A DNA stretch of 57,733 nt from JAWODU01 sp046483125 (lineage in GTDB: Bacteria; Verrucomicrobiota; Kiritimatiellia; UBA8416; JAWODU01). The stretch is taken from the NCBI GenBank assembly GCA_046483125.1, contig JAWODU010000099.1, positions 1 to 57,733 of the forward strand. The letters are read 5' to 3'. The translations under genes and the position numbers were made by a program. This document shows, piece after piece, positions 42,744 to 50,791 of this stretch. Numbering within the stretch: position 1 is the first letter of the stretch; every line of letters begins with the position of its first letter. Below the pieces are notes generated by a model, which worked only from the letters and a program-made list of their open reading frames with translations, was not told the origin of the DNA and made no database searches.

Positions 42744-43916
42744 ATGCTGTCTCACGTACGCCCAACAAAGCACAACGAACAAAGAACGACGAACAGTCCG
42801 AACGTCTCACGCCGTGATTTTATCCGCGCCGCCACTGCCGCCGGCCTCAGCGTTCCCGCGCTCACGGCCTCGGCCGCGCTTCCTTCGACCCCCGAGCTTC
42901 GCGAAGCGCGGCATTACATGAAACTCGGAAATAACATGGTCCGGTGCACTCTCTGCCCGTGGCAATGCATGGTAGCCCCAGGGAAACGCGGAAACTGCGG
43001 CGTTAGAGAAAACCGGAACGGGCGTTACTACACGCTCGTTTACGGTCATCCGTGTTCACGCCACAACGATCCCATCGAGAAAAAACCCCTGTTTCATGTA
43101 TATCCGGGAAGCATGGCTTACTCCATAGCGACGGTCGGCTGTAACATCCACTGTAAATTCTGCCAGAACTGGGAAATATCCCAGTATCAGAAGAGCCACC
43201 CGGACAAGGTCGCGGATTTTCCGTTCGTTTCCCCGGATCAGATCGCGCAATCCGCCGCTCGACACAATTCAAAAACAGTGGCCTACACATACAGTGAACC
43301 GACAATTTTTTATGAATACATGATGGATTGCGCAAAGGCCGCCCGCGAAAGGGGCATCGGCAACGTCGTTATCAGCAACGGGTTTATATCCAAGGAACCC
43401 CTCAGGAAACTATGCGAAGTAATGACCGCCGTTAAAATCGACCTCAAGGCGTTTTCTCAGCAGTTTTACGCCGGGTTGTGCGGCGGTCTCATGAAACCGG
43501 TTCTTGATACTCTGAAAACTCTCGCCGATTCCGGTATCTGGTTTGAAATCGTTGTACTCGTTATTCCAACAAAAAACGACGGCGCCGAAGAGATCAAGCG
43601 CATGGCCGGATGGATAGTCGAGAACCTGGGCGCTGATGTGCCCCTGCACTTCACGCGTTTTCACCCTACGTATAAAATTACGAATCTTCCGGCCACCCCG
43701 CCCCGTACCCTGGCCCTGGCGCGCGAAACCGCTATGAAACAGGGGTGCCGTTTCGTCTACACCGGCAACCTGCCGGGCGCCGAAGCCGAGACCACTTTCT
43801 GCCCTGAATGCCGCCGGCCTGTCATTAAGCGGCACGGAATGATGACGCTTTCAGAGGATCTCAAGGAAGGCAGGTGCCCCCACTGCGCCGCCGTTATACC
43901 CGGCGTGTGGGCATAG
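42744..43916 (+). CDS. AmmeMemoRadiSam-system radical SAM protein with Tat signal
   Basis: This 390-residue protein begins with a twin-arginine signal (SRRDFIRAATAAGLSVPAL, 22-40, then ASAALP). After VRCTLCPWQCMVAPGKRGNCGVRENRNG, which lines up with the N-terminal module of the AmmeMemoRadiSam radical SAM group, comes the cluster motif VGCNIHCKFCQNWEIS (Cys 133, 137, 140), then VAYTYSEPTIFYEYMMD and ISNGFI. The C-terminus has two zinc-like CxxC pairs (CPEC and CPHC). The family has no established reaction. A Tat signal on an iron-sulfur radical enzyme implies export after cofactor loading. The AMMECR1-like partner is at 47.5 kb; no Memo protein is in the window. Start ATG 42744 has AAGGA before it. 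The 3' end overlaps the convergent gene by 23 bases. Confidence 0.88.
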   Translation: MLSHVRPTKHNEQRTTNSPNVSRRDFIRAATAAGLSVPALTASAALPSTPELREARHYMKLGNNMVRCTLCPWQCMVAPGKRGNCGVRENRNGRYYTLVYGHPCSRHNDPIEKKPLFHVYPGSMAYSIATVGCNIHCKFCQNWEISQYQKSHPDKVADFPFVSPDQIAQSAARHNSKTVAYTYSEPTIFYEYMMDCAKAARERGIGNVVISNGFISKEPLRKLCEVMTAVKIDLKAFSQQFYAGLCGGLMKPVLDTLKTLADSGIWFEIVVLVIPTKNDGAEEIKRMAGWIVENLGADVPLHFTRFHPTYKITNLPATPPRTLALARETAMKQGCRFVYTGNLPGAEAETTFCPECRRPVIKRHGMMTLSEDLKEGRCPHCAAVIPGVWA

Positions 43917-46311
43917 TCGCCAGTCCCGAACTCAGGCACAGAAGCGAAGCGCACTTCAACGCCGCCATTGTTGCGCACGACCCGGCTATTCCCAGAACCG
44001 GCACCAGCACCACTCCCACGGCAATGCTTCCCACGGCGGAGCCGGTGTGATCGGTGGCGTCGGTTACCGCGGCGCCGGCGGAAATTTCCGCGCCGGATTC
44101 AAAGTACAGCCTGTTGGCCACGGGAAACTCGGCCCCGACAGCCCACCCGGAAACAAGAACGAGCCCGTAGATCAGTCCTTCCATAAGCAGTCGGGCGGTT
44201 CCCCCGGAATCCCACGTCGATGCAGTTCTTACCGCAAACGGCACCGCGAAGAGCAGTGCCAGCAATATAGAGTCCAGCCCCACCGCCGCGAGAACCGCCC
44301 CGCGCGGCCCGCGGCCGGCGAAGAACCTTCCCGAAGGCGCTCCAATGACCAGCCCCAGCATGAACATCGCGACAATCAGCCCGATCTTGGCGTACACGTA
44401 CCCGTAAAGGTTCTGAAAAACAAATATAAGCACTATTTCGATTCCCATGGCGCAGAACCCCGTAGTGCCTATTACCAGCGCAAACATCAGCCTGCTCCAG
44501 GAAGGGGCGCCAGCTTTCCGCACCCGGCGCATAACAAAACCCGCCGCCGCGCATACCGCGCCGAAGACGATAAGCCACAGTCCCGCTGTGTGAACCCGGA
44601 GTTTCTCTATCGCCTTGAGAAAACCCGTTACACCGGAGTCGCTGATACGACCCCATACCATCAGGTTGTAAAAATACGTCACCGGCCTGATATTCGTATT
44701 GAGAGCCGCCCGCGCCTCCTCAAGCCTGTTTTGTACGAACCGGACTTTCTCCTCCGCAATGACGTCCGTTCCCAAAATAATCCTGGGATCAAACACTTCG
44801 GACTTAACGCCCGAATCCCGGCTATGTTCGTAGAGGACCTCTCTGTCAAAGCTCAGACCCGACTCCCGCCCCCCGGCAAAGAAACGGTTGCGCGACTCGG
44901 CTGTAACCAGGACAACGTCAAACACCTCTCGCAGGGTCCTGTACACGGAGGCGGCAATGTTTACCGCCTCGGACCGCAGTCTCTCGGAAGAATGAACTGA
45001 AGTATAAAGGAATCCTCGCGGCGACAGTATCCTTTTTATGCTCTCATAAAATTCCAGGGTATAGAACCTGTTGGCCGCCGCTGTCGCGGGTTCGGGAGAG
45101 TAGACCGCGACAATGTCGAAACGCTCCCTGCACGTGCGCGCGAATCGCGGCGCGTCTGCCGTAACGTACCTTACCCTCGGGTCGCTGAACGCGGCTTCCC
45201 ACCTTGCGGGCACAATTGCCCGCAACAGGCGGCCCACACCCGGGTCAAGGTTTACGTAAACAATCTCTTCAACGGGATATTTAAGTAACGCCGGAATCAC
45301 GTCGACGGCGTTACCGCCAAGGACCAGTATCCGCCCGGCGGACGGATTCTGCGCCATCATGAAATGCACCGAGCTTTCGTACTCATAAGGATCCGGAAAG
45401 CTGAACATTACCCGACCGTTGCCGTACAATGTATACTGACCCGCCAGCCGGGTAACGGCCAGGTTCCGGTAAACCGTGTCTTCCCAGGCAACGAGTGTGA
45501 CTTCGCCGTCTCTCTGTTCCGCGCCGGAGTCCTGCCGCGACACATCGCCTGCATCTTCGATTACCCCGAACGCCTTCCACCGCCAGCCAACGAGGTGTTC
45601 CTCAAGACGCTTTACCGCACCCGCGTTCATCACCGCGCCAGCCAGCAGAATCGTGCCCGCAGCGGCATAAGCGGCGGTCAATTTCTTTCCGCCCGTCGTA
45701 AACGCCGCCCCGGCGAACCCCACCGCCACTCCGGAAAGAATTATCTGCGCGGGGCTCATGACCGGAAGAAGCACAAAAGTGAGCACTACGCCCGCCGATG
45801 CGCTTCCCAGGGCTTCGGCGGCGTAAATCGCGCTCACGGCCGATCCCTGCCATACCCCGGTTCCCGCGTCGTTCACTGCCCCGCTCCCGTCCGTCAAGGC
45901 CAGCAGTCTGCAGGCAAAGGGAAAGAAAACTCCTATACACCAGCCAAGCGGGAAAAGAACCGTAACGGCCGTTAAGACCACACCCCCGCCGGAAACGTAT
46001 TCAAGAAGAGGAACTCCCAGCACCATCCGGGCCGACCTCACAGCCAGCACCTGGGCTGGAAACACTGCGCTCATCGCGAGCAGTACGCCGGTAAGAAAAC
46101 GCCGGATCCTTTTCGGATCCTTTACGGCACCCGAGAGCAGGCGCGAACTGAAAGCCCCCGCGCCGATGCTCACCAGCCACGCCGCCAGTATCGTCCCGAT
46201 GGTCAGCTCGTTGCCCAGGAAAGCCACCAGCATTTCACGCGTGAGCGTGACCTGGGCGAGGGTCGAAAGGCACCCGAGCCAAAACATCCCTGCGATCACA
46301 CGGGATTTCAT
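43894..46311 (-). CDS. Polytopic membrane protein with spermidine-synthase-like domain
   Basis: This 805-residue protein has an N-terminal membrane block (about 7 helices, residues 1-240) and a soluble methyltransferase/spermidine-synthase-like domain (about 270-555). A C-terminal membrane block (about 6 helices, 590-800) follows. The soluble part has the Rossmann pattern ILVLGGNAVDVIPALLKYP, VYVNLDPGV, RVRYVTADAPRFARTC and FYTLEFYESIKRILSPRGFL. The Gly-Gly-Asp-Gly motif of real spermidine synthases is replaced by GGNAVD, and the catalytic Asp loop is VYSPEP. Polyamine synthesis is therefore unlikely. Similar fused proteins are common in deep-branching Gram-negatives, with no assigned role. 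It is convergent with the radical SAM gene. Confidence 0.75.
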   Translation of the reverse strand: MKSRVIAGMFWLGCLSTLAQVTLTREMLVAFLGNELTIGTILAAWLVSIGAGAFSSRLLSGAVKDPKRIRRFLTGVLLAMSAVFPAQVLAVRSARMVLGVPLLEYVSGGGVVLTAVTVLFPLGWCIGVFFPFACRLLALTDGSGAVNDAGTGVWQGSAVSAIYAAEALGSASAGVVLTFVLLPVMSPAQIILSGVAVGFAGAAFTTGGKKLTAAYAAAGTILLAGAVMNAGAVKRLEEHLVGWRWKAFGVIEDAGDVSRQDSGAEQRDGEVTLVAWEDTVYRNLAVTRLAGQYTLYGNGRVMFSFPDPYEYESSVHFMMAQNPSAGRILVLGGNAVDVIPALLKYPVEEIVYVNLDPGVGRLLRAIVPARWEAAFSDPRVRYVTADAPRFARTCRERFDIVAVYSPEPATAAANRFYTLEFYESIKRILSPRGFLYTSVHSSERLRSEAVNIAASVYRTLREVFDVVLVTAESRNRFFAGGRESGLSFDREVLYEHSRDSGVKSEVFDPRIILGTDVIAEEKVRFVQNRLEEARAALNTNIRPVTYFYNLMVWGRISDSGVTGFLKAIEKLRVHTAGLWLIVFGAVCAAAGFVMRRVRKAGAPSWSRLMFALVIGTTGFCAMGIEIVLIFVFQNLYGYVYAKIGLIVAMFMLGLVIGAPSGRFFAGRGPRGAVLAAVGLDSILLALLFAVPFAVRTASTWDSGGTARLLMEGLIYGLVLVSGWAVGAEFPVANRLYFESGAEISAGAAVTDATDHTGSAVGSIAVGVVLVPVLGIAGSCATMAALKCASLLCLSSGLATMPTRRV

Positions 46312-46411
46312 TGCGGATAAACTGCTCTACTTTGCGGGTTGTCCGTACAATCCGTTAGTGAAGTAAACCTATCTGGGATCCTGAACCGGGCTTCCCTCGG
46401 AATCGGCGGAA

Positions 46412-46463
46412 GCAGGTCGGTTAAGGGTATCCGTCCGCCGCAGCGGAAAGGGTGGCGGTTAAG
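46412..46463 (-). repeat. Palindromic element C, left inverted copy
   Basis: Read on the minus strand this is CTTAACCGCCACCCTTTCCG, then GCGGCGGACGGAT, then ACCCTTAACCGACCTGC. It matches element B (34801) almost base for base. It is the inverted partner of element D across the S23 gene. Confidence 0.85.
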
Positions 46464-46479
46464 AGTGCGGTTAAGTGTG

Positions 46480-47229
46480 TCACTCATGCGTAGCTGCCTT
46501 TGAAAGCGCCGTAAGCATGGCGGCCACGCGCCGGAGCAGTTCGCGGCCGTCTTCAACGCCAGGGATCTTGTTGGGTCCGCTTCCGCCGGCAAGGTCGAGG
46601 AGTGATGCAGACTGGATCGTGGCCTTGTATGCCGTTTCATAGAACTTCGACTGATCTACTCCCGTGAAGCGACCATTGCCCTCGGCGATATTCAGAACGA
46701 TGGATGTAGTCGACTTATCGAGCTTCGAAAGGAGGTCTGAACTGCACGAGGACTTCGTCAGCATGGGGTCGAGCCAGGCAATGAGTTGAAGGGCCACCTG
46801 ATAGGCATCCAAGTCCTCGTGTTCGAAGAGATTCCCACGCTTCGTGCGGTAGACTGCACGAGCTTCGCAGACTCTGTTGGCCGCAGTCTTGCGCATGGTG
46901 ATAAGCATGCTGACAATCTCCGCCAGCAGACTCTTACCGGGCTGAACCTGCTCACGTGCCAGCAGGGCCTTTGTAACCAGTACATCGAGGCAGGCAGCGC
47001 ATTCAAGCGCCGAACCATTGGCATGTCCCAGGTAGACTATTCGCTCTTTCGGCGACCAGGTATTGCTGGCGTGGGCGATATTGATCAAGATGCTCTCCGC
47101 TCCGCGGTCTAAGTGATCGCAAGCCGCAACGCCGCGAACCAGCTCATGAAGCAAGGTCTCGCGCAATGTTGCGAAACGCATTCCTTTCTGATACACGATC
47201 AGTTTCTCATGCCCAAATGGCTGTACCAT
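46480..47229 (-). CDS. Tandem four-helix-bundle protein (23S rRNA IVP/Avd-like), two domains
   Basis: This 249-residue protein consists of two consecutive S23/IVP-type units. The first (about 3-115) has FGHEKLIVYQKGMRFAT, SILINIAHASN and KERIVYLGHANGSALECAA. The second (about 130-240) has FEHEDLDAYQVALQLIAWL, SIVLNIAEGNGR and KFYETAYKATIQSASLLDLA. The family signature (LxVYQxA, the IxxNIAEGxGR turn, and a final ALxSAxE helix) is clear in the second and decayed in the first. Related proteins are encoded inside 23S rRNA intervening sequences, in Avd of diversity-generating retroelements and as orphans. No reverse transcriptase or rRNA is here. The start at 47229 is near the family end. Inverted repeats flank it. 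Confidence 0.82.
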   Translation of the reverse strand: MVQPFGHEKLIVYQKGMRFATLRETLLHELVRGVAACDHLDRGAESILINIAHASNTWSPKERIVYLGHANGSALECAACLDVLVTKALLAREQVQPGKSLLAEIVSMLITMRKTAANRVCEARAVYRTKRGNLFEHEDLDAYQVALQLIAWLDPMLTKSSCSSDLLSKLDKSTTSIVLNIAEGNGRFTGVDQSKFYETAYKATIQSASLLDLAGGSGPNKIPGVEDGRELLRRVAAMLTALSKAATHE

Positions 47230-47278
47230 AGCCGCAATTCCTTGCTCTCAACACTTCAGCGCACACTTACTCCATCCG

Positions 47279-47330
47279 CTTAACCGCCACCCTTTCCGCC
47301 TCCCCGGGCGGCTACCCTTAACCGACCCGC
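47279..47330 (+). repeat. Palindromic element D, right copy
   Basis: CTTAACCGCCACCCTTTCCG, then CCGGGCGGCT, then ACCCTTAACCGACCCGC on the plus strand. It has the same core as elements B and C, with a changed loop. Confidence 0.85.
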
Positions 47331-47473
47331 TTAGCCGTTCTGTATTGCCCAGCATATCTCGTTACAGAACAACCCCGTCCATTATCCGGCAAGATTAAAC
47401 CAGTTACCCCATTCCCTGTGTACATTTTGCCCGTGCCGAGTGTCATTCCTGGCCAGAGATTATGCAGACGAGC

Positions 47474-48196
47474 TTACTTTGAAAGGACAACACTGGAAAA
47501 CACTTTGAAGCTGGTGCCGGCCTTCCACGCGTCCGGCCCGAGCCCGGCCTTGCGGCTGAGCGAAGAAAGTGTTTCTTCCTTCGTCCATTCCTGCTCCACA
47601 GCGACTTCCGGAAGGTAGACCGCCCTGTGGAAACCCTTTTCCAGGATAATACCGTGCTCGCCAAGCTTGAATTCGTCCAGCGAATCTATCGGAACAATCG
47701 GACTGAGCAGTGATATGTGCACGTCAAGCCTCTCCAGTTCCATTACGTTCACCGGGGGAAACCTGGGGTCGCGAAGAGCGGCGTTCACCGCGTTGTCGTG
47801 GACCGACCTGTACATCGGCGCGACCGGTTCCAGCGATCCGATACACCCGCGAAGGTTCCCGTTTATCTTCAGCGTCACGAAAGTGGCTGTTTCAACCTTC
47901 ATCTTCTCCGTAACGGCATAGTCCTCGAAAGAGAATTTTCCTTTGCCGCCCTTGACGCACCATTCCAGCGTATCCCCGGCTATCGCGAAGAGAGTCTTCT
48001 TTTCATCTTCGGTAAGACCCGGGGACCATTCGCCGCTTCTGGTTTCCTTTATCCCCGACTGGTTGCCGCCGTCATTTCGCGAGCTCAAAACAGCTTCCTT
48101 TCCCTGTTTTTCTTTTGTGTTATCAGGTTTTTCCGGCGCGCGCCCCCCGCACGCCGACAGCGCAAGCAGTAAAAGTATAAGCGCCTGTGCCCTCAT
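47474..48196 (-). CDS. AMMECR1-domain lipoprotein (AmmeMemoRadiSam system protein A-like)
   Basis: This 240-residue protein begins with a lipoprotein signal: MRAQALILLLLALSACGG, with lipobox L-S-A-C and the lipidated Cys at 16. A linker follows, then an AMMECR1 domain (about 60-235). The domain has FVTLKINGNLRGCIGSLEP, NAVNAALRDPRFPPV and LDVHISLLSP, the family signatures, and HGIILEKGFHRAVYLPEV. AMMECR1 proteins are normally soluble cytoplasmic proteins that occur with a Memo protein and a radical SAM protein. An exported, lipid-anchored form pairs with the Tat-exported radical SAM protein 3.5 kb away. The start codon overlaps the stop of the upstream gene (TGATG). Confidence 0.88.
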   Translation of the reverse strand: MRAQALILLLLALSACGGRAPEKPDNTKEKQGKEAVLSSRNDGGNQSGIKETRSGEWSPGLTEDEKKTLFAIAGDTLEWCVKGGKGKFSFEDYAVTEKMKVETATFVTLKINGNLRGCIGSLEPVAPMYRSVHDNAVNAALRDPRFPPVNVMELERLDVHISLLSPIVPIDSLDEFKLGEHGIILEKGFHRAVYLPEVAVEQEWTKEETLSSLSRKAGLGPDAWKAGTSFKVFSSVVLSK

Positions 48197-48828
48197 CAGC
48201 GCCCATCTGGGCCTTCCCCTCTGTAAAAATTATTCATGCGTTCTTTTCTCTGCTTAAGCTGTTCGGTTTCCCCGTGTTCCTCCATCCAGTCTTTCATCCA
48301 CATGTCCCGCCTGGAGGAGTTATGATCATCCCTGTAAGCCCCGGGCATGCTCGCGTGCCTCGGCTGTCTTTCCTTTACAATGCTCGCCCTTACGATCCCG
48401 TAAATGATCAGACTCAATATGAGCACGGCTATGGGACCCACGATCCAGAACACCACGGCGGTATTCGATTCGGAGCTTGCCGTAAGGCGTTTCTGCCGAA
48501 GTTTTTCCTTCATTGCCTCGGCGCTTTCCGCCCGGTTGGGGCGCTTTCTTTTTTTCTTGAAGACGAGCTTTCCGTCGGGTGATTCGTCCCGGGCGGCCTG
48601 TGACGGCTTTGCCCCCATGCCCCGGGCCTTGGGACCGGATCTCGGGGCCCTGGGAGCGGGCCCCAGCGGTTCTTCCGGTTCGCGCTCCGGCTGTTCGGTC
48701 TGAGGAGGTTCCGGCTGTGGTTCGGGTTCCGGCCGGGTCAGCCTGGCGGTTTTTCCGGGCGCCGGGCCCCGGGAGCCGCCCCGCGGTACCGGAGCAGGTT
48801 TCCTCGGTGGTGTTTCTTCCATGCTCAT
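48196..48828 (-). CDS. Proline-rich single-pass membrane protein, unknown
   Basis: From ATG 48828 the product has 210 residues. The first 100 are Pro-, Glu- and Arg-rich and disordered (PEPEPQPEPP, PAPRAPRSGPKARG), followed by a basic KKKRKRPNRAE segment. One membrane helix (FWIVGPIAVLILSLIIYGIV, about 126-145) precedes a charged C-terminal tail ending EGPDGR. No family is recognised. An in-frame TTG at 48852 would add eight residues. The 1-base overlap (TGATG) with the AMMECR1 lipoprotein gene makes it a co-translated partner, possibly of the exported system. Confidence 0.6.
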   Translation of the reverse strand: MSMEETPPRKPAPVPRGGSRGPAPGKTARLTRPEPEPQPEPPQTEQPEREPEEPLGPAPRAPRSGPKARGMGAKPSQAARDESPDGKLVFKKKRKRPNRAESAEAMKEKLRQKRLTASSESNTAVVFWIVGPIAVLILSLIIYGIVRASIVKERQPRHASMPGAYRDDHNSSRRDMWMKDWMEEHGETEQLKQRKERMNNFYRGEGPDGR

Positions 48829-48904
48829 CAGGCTAACAGGAAAAGATCCCAAACCTCAAGGAATTTAAACGTTCAGGGCCTGCGTTTTATTAGACGCGCG
48901 GTTC

Positions 48905-48933
48905 TTGACACCCCTCGCCGCCCTGTCTAACAA
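48905..48933 (+). promoter_or_regulatory. Sigma-70-type promoter of dsbD
   Basis: TTGACA (48905-48910), 17 bases, TAACAA (48928-48933). The GTG start lies five bases after the -10 box, so transcription would start on or next to the start codon. No ribosome site precedes it. Confidence 0.6.
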
Positions 48934-48938
48934 TCCAT

Positions 48939-50654
48939 GTGAAACCCGAAACCGCGGGCCTCAACATGATGACAAGCGAAACACTGAATACAAATCAACC
49001 CGGCCGTCGGGGCCCCGCAACGGCACTTTGTCTTCTGAGAGCCGTCTCGCCGGTCCTGTTTTTCCTGGTATGCCTTTTTCCCGCCGCCGCCGACGATTTT
49101 TCGGTTACCGGCTCGCTGTCGCGGGCAGAAGACACCGTTCTGCTGAACGTCCGCGTAAGCGTTCCCCCCGATCACTACCTTTACTCCGAACAGCTTTCCG
49201 TCTCCGCGGAAGGAAACGTTTCGCTTAAGCCGCGTTCCGTTCCCCCGCCCATGACCAGATTCGATCCCGCTTCAGGCACGCAGGCGCGCATCTACGACAA
49301 GGACGTCCAGCTTGTTTATGCTCTCAATGGCGATATAGAGTACCCGCTCAGCGTAGAGGTCAGATATCAGGGCTGTAGTGGAAATATCTGCTTTCTTCCC
49401 GCCGTCAGCCGTCTTGCCCTGACCCCGGAGAGCGTTATTGAAAAAACCGAAAAGGTCCTGCCCGACTCACCTTCGGCGGACACCCGCTGGACCGATCTTC
49501 TGGACCGTTTCACGGTCACAGAACCCGCAGCGGCTTATATGCCGCCCGGCGAATTCATCGATTACCTTGAGAAATCGGTCTCGGGAGGTGAAATATCGCG
49601 TACGGATTTCGCCGACGTGTTCGCGTCGCGCGGCGTAGTTTTCTCCCTTCTGATTATCATCGTCATGGGGTTCGGCCTGAACCTGACCCCGTGCGTACTC
49701 CCGATGATACCGATAAACCTCGGCATCATGGGCGCCGGGGTGCAGGCCATTAATGCCGTCCCCGGGGACGGCGCCGCGAAACCGGGCGCATCCCGCGCGC
49801 GGGGTTTCGCGCTCGGAAGCGCCTACGGCGCGGGCATTGCTCTCACCTACGGAAGCCTGGGCCTGCTGGCGGTTCTGACCGGGGCGCGTTTCGGCTCGCT
49901 CAATGCCTCTCCTTTTTTCAACCTCGCCGTGGCCCTGGTATTCGGCCTGATGTCGCTGGCAATGTTCGACGTGTTCAACATCGATCTCACGAAACTGCAG
50001 GGCACTGCGGGCTCCCGTCTTTCGGGGAGGGGCACCTTCGGAGCTGCGTTCCTGCTGGGCTGTCTGGCCGCTCTGCTTGCAGGCGCCTGCGTTGCGCCCG
50101 TACTGATTTCCGTACTGCTTTTCTCCGCCGATCTTTACAGCCGCGGCGTTGAAAGCGGCCTCCTGCTCCCGTTTCTACTGGGGCTGGGCATGGCCCTGCC
50201 CTGGCCCTTCGCCGCCGCCGGAATATCGTTCCTGCCCCGCGCAGGCAAATGGATGACCAGAATCAAGCAGGTGTTCGGCGTGATTATCCTGACAGCGGCG
50301 CTGTACTACGGTTACCGCGGGGTTTCGCTTCTCATGCCCCCGGCCCCCGCAACGGAAAGCCGGCATCTTTCCCTTGCCGAAGGGATGAAAAGGGCCTTCA
50401 GACAGGAGAAGCCGCTGTTCATAGATTTCTGGGCCGAGTGGTGCCGGGCCTGCATCAAGATGGATAAGACGACATTCAGAGATCCCGAAGTCCGTAAGGC
50501 GCTCGAAGATTTTGTAACGGTCAAATTCGACGCCACCAGGCAGGATGATCCCGAAGTCAAGCGCGTGCTGGACAGGTTCGTCGAAACGGGCCTGCCGACC
50601 TGCGTTGTACTCCTGCCGCAACACGATAGTGTCACAAATAGCCCGACAAAATGA
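48939..50654 (+). CDS. dsbD: Thiol:disulfide interchange protein DsbD, short C-terminus
   Basis: This 571-residue protein carries electrons across the inner membrane. It has a signal peptide (CLLRAVSPVLFFLVCLFP), a periplasmic alpha domain with VRYQGCSGNICFLP, and eight membrane helices with two cysteines (LTPCVLPMIPINLGIM and GACVAPVLISVLL). A thioredoxin-like gamma domain contains DFWAEWCRACIKMDKTTF with the CRAC redox pair. The C-terminus should continue about 25 residues after GLPTCVVL. Here it goes LLPQHDSVTNSPTK and stops next to unique-looking spacer DNA with GATCCTGTAAATCC words. The end of the gamma domain appears replaced. The start is GTG 48939 or ATG 48966. Confidence 0.88.
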   Translation: MKPETAGLNMMTSETLNTNQPGRRGPATALCLLRAVSPVLFFLVCLFPAAADDFSVTGSLSRAEDTVLLNVRVSVPPDHYLYSEQLSVSAEGNVSLKPRSVPPPMTRFDPASGTQARIYDKDVQLVYALNGDIEYPLSVEVRYQGCSGNICFLPAVSRLALTPESVIEKTEKVLPDSPSADTRWTDLLDRFTVTEPAAAYMPPGEFIDYLEKSVSGGEISRTDFADVFASRGVVFSLLIIIVMGFGLNLTPCVLPMIPINLGIMGAGVQAINAVPGDGAAKPGASRARGFALGSAYGAGIALTYGSLGLLAVLTGARFGSLNASPFFNLAVALVFGLMSLAMFDVFNIDLTKLQGTAGSRLSGRGTFGAAFLLGCLAALLAGACVAPVLISVLLFSADLYSRGVESGLLLPFLLGLGMALPWPFAAAGISFLPRAGKWMTRIKQVFGVIILTAALYYGYRGVSLLMPPAPATESRHLSLAEGMKRAFRQEKPLFIDFWAEWCRACIKMDKTTFRDPEVRKALEDFVTVKFDATRQDDPEVKRVLDRFVETGLPTCVVLLPQHDSVTNSPTK

Positions 50655-50791
50655 AGGCGAAGCCATGGTGGGAGTTTCGACGGGACGACTATGTGACGTG
50701 TAATGGTCTCCCCGATCCTGTAAATCCAGTAGATCCTGTCAAAAAAATCTGCGCGGTAAAGGGGAATGCAGGGAAAAGAGAAAGAGCGGAA

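Larger units (their letters stand above)
46412..47330 (-). mobile_element. Candidate unit: double S23 gene between inverted palindromic repeats
   Basis: Two copies of a 50-base palindromic element, in opposite orientation, frame a 750-base gene with 16 and 49 bases of spacing. The frame sits between two unrelated genes of the same strand. No target duplication and no transposase are visible, so movement would require enzymes in trans. It may be a repeat-cargo unit or just chance insertion beside two repeats. Confidence 0.4.

Noticed and set aside
46412..47330. Diversity-generating retroelement (S23 gene as Avd)
   Set aside because: No reverse transcriptase and no template/variable repeat pair are seen nearby.
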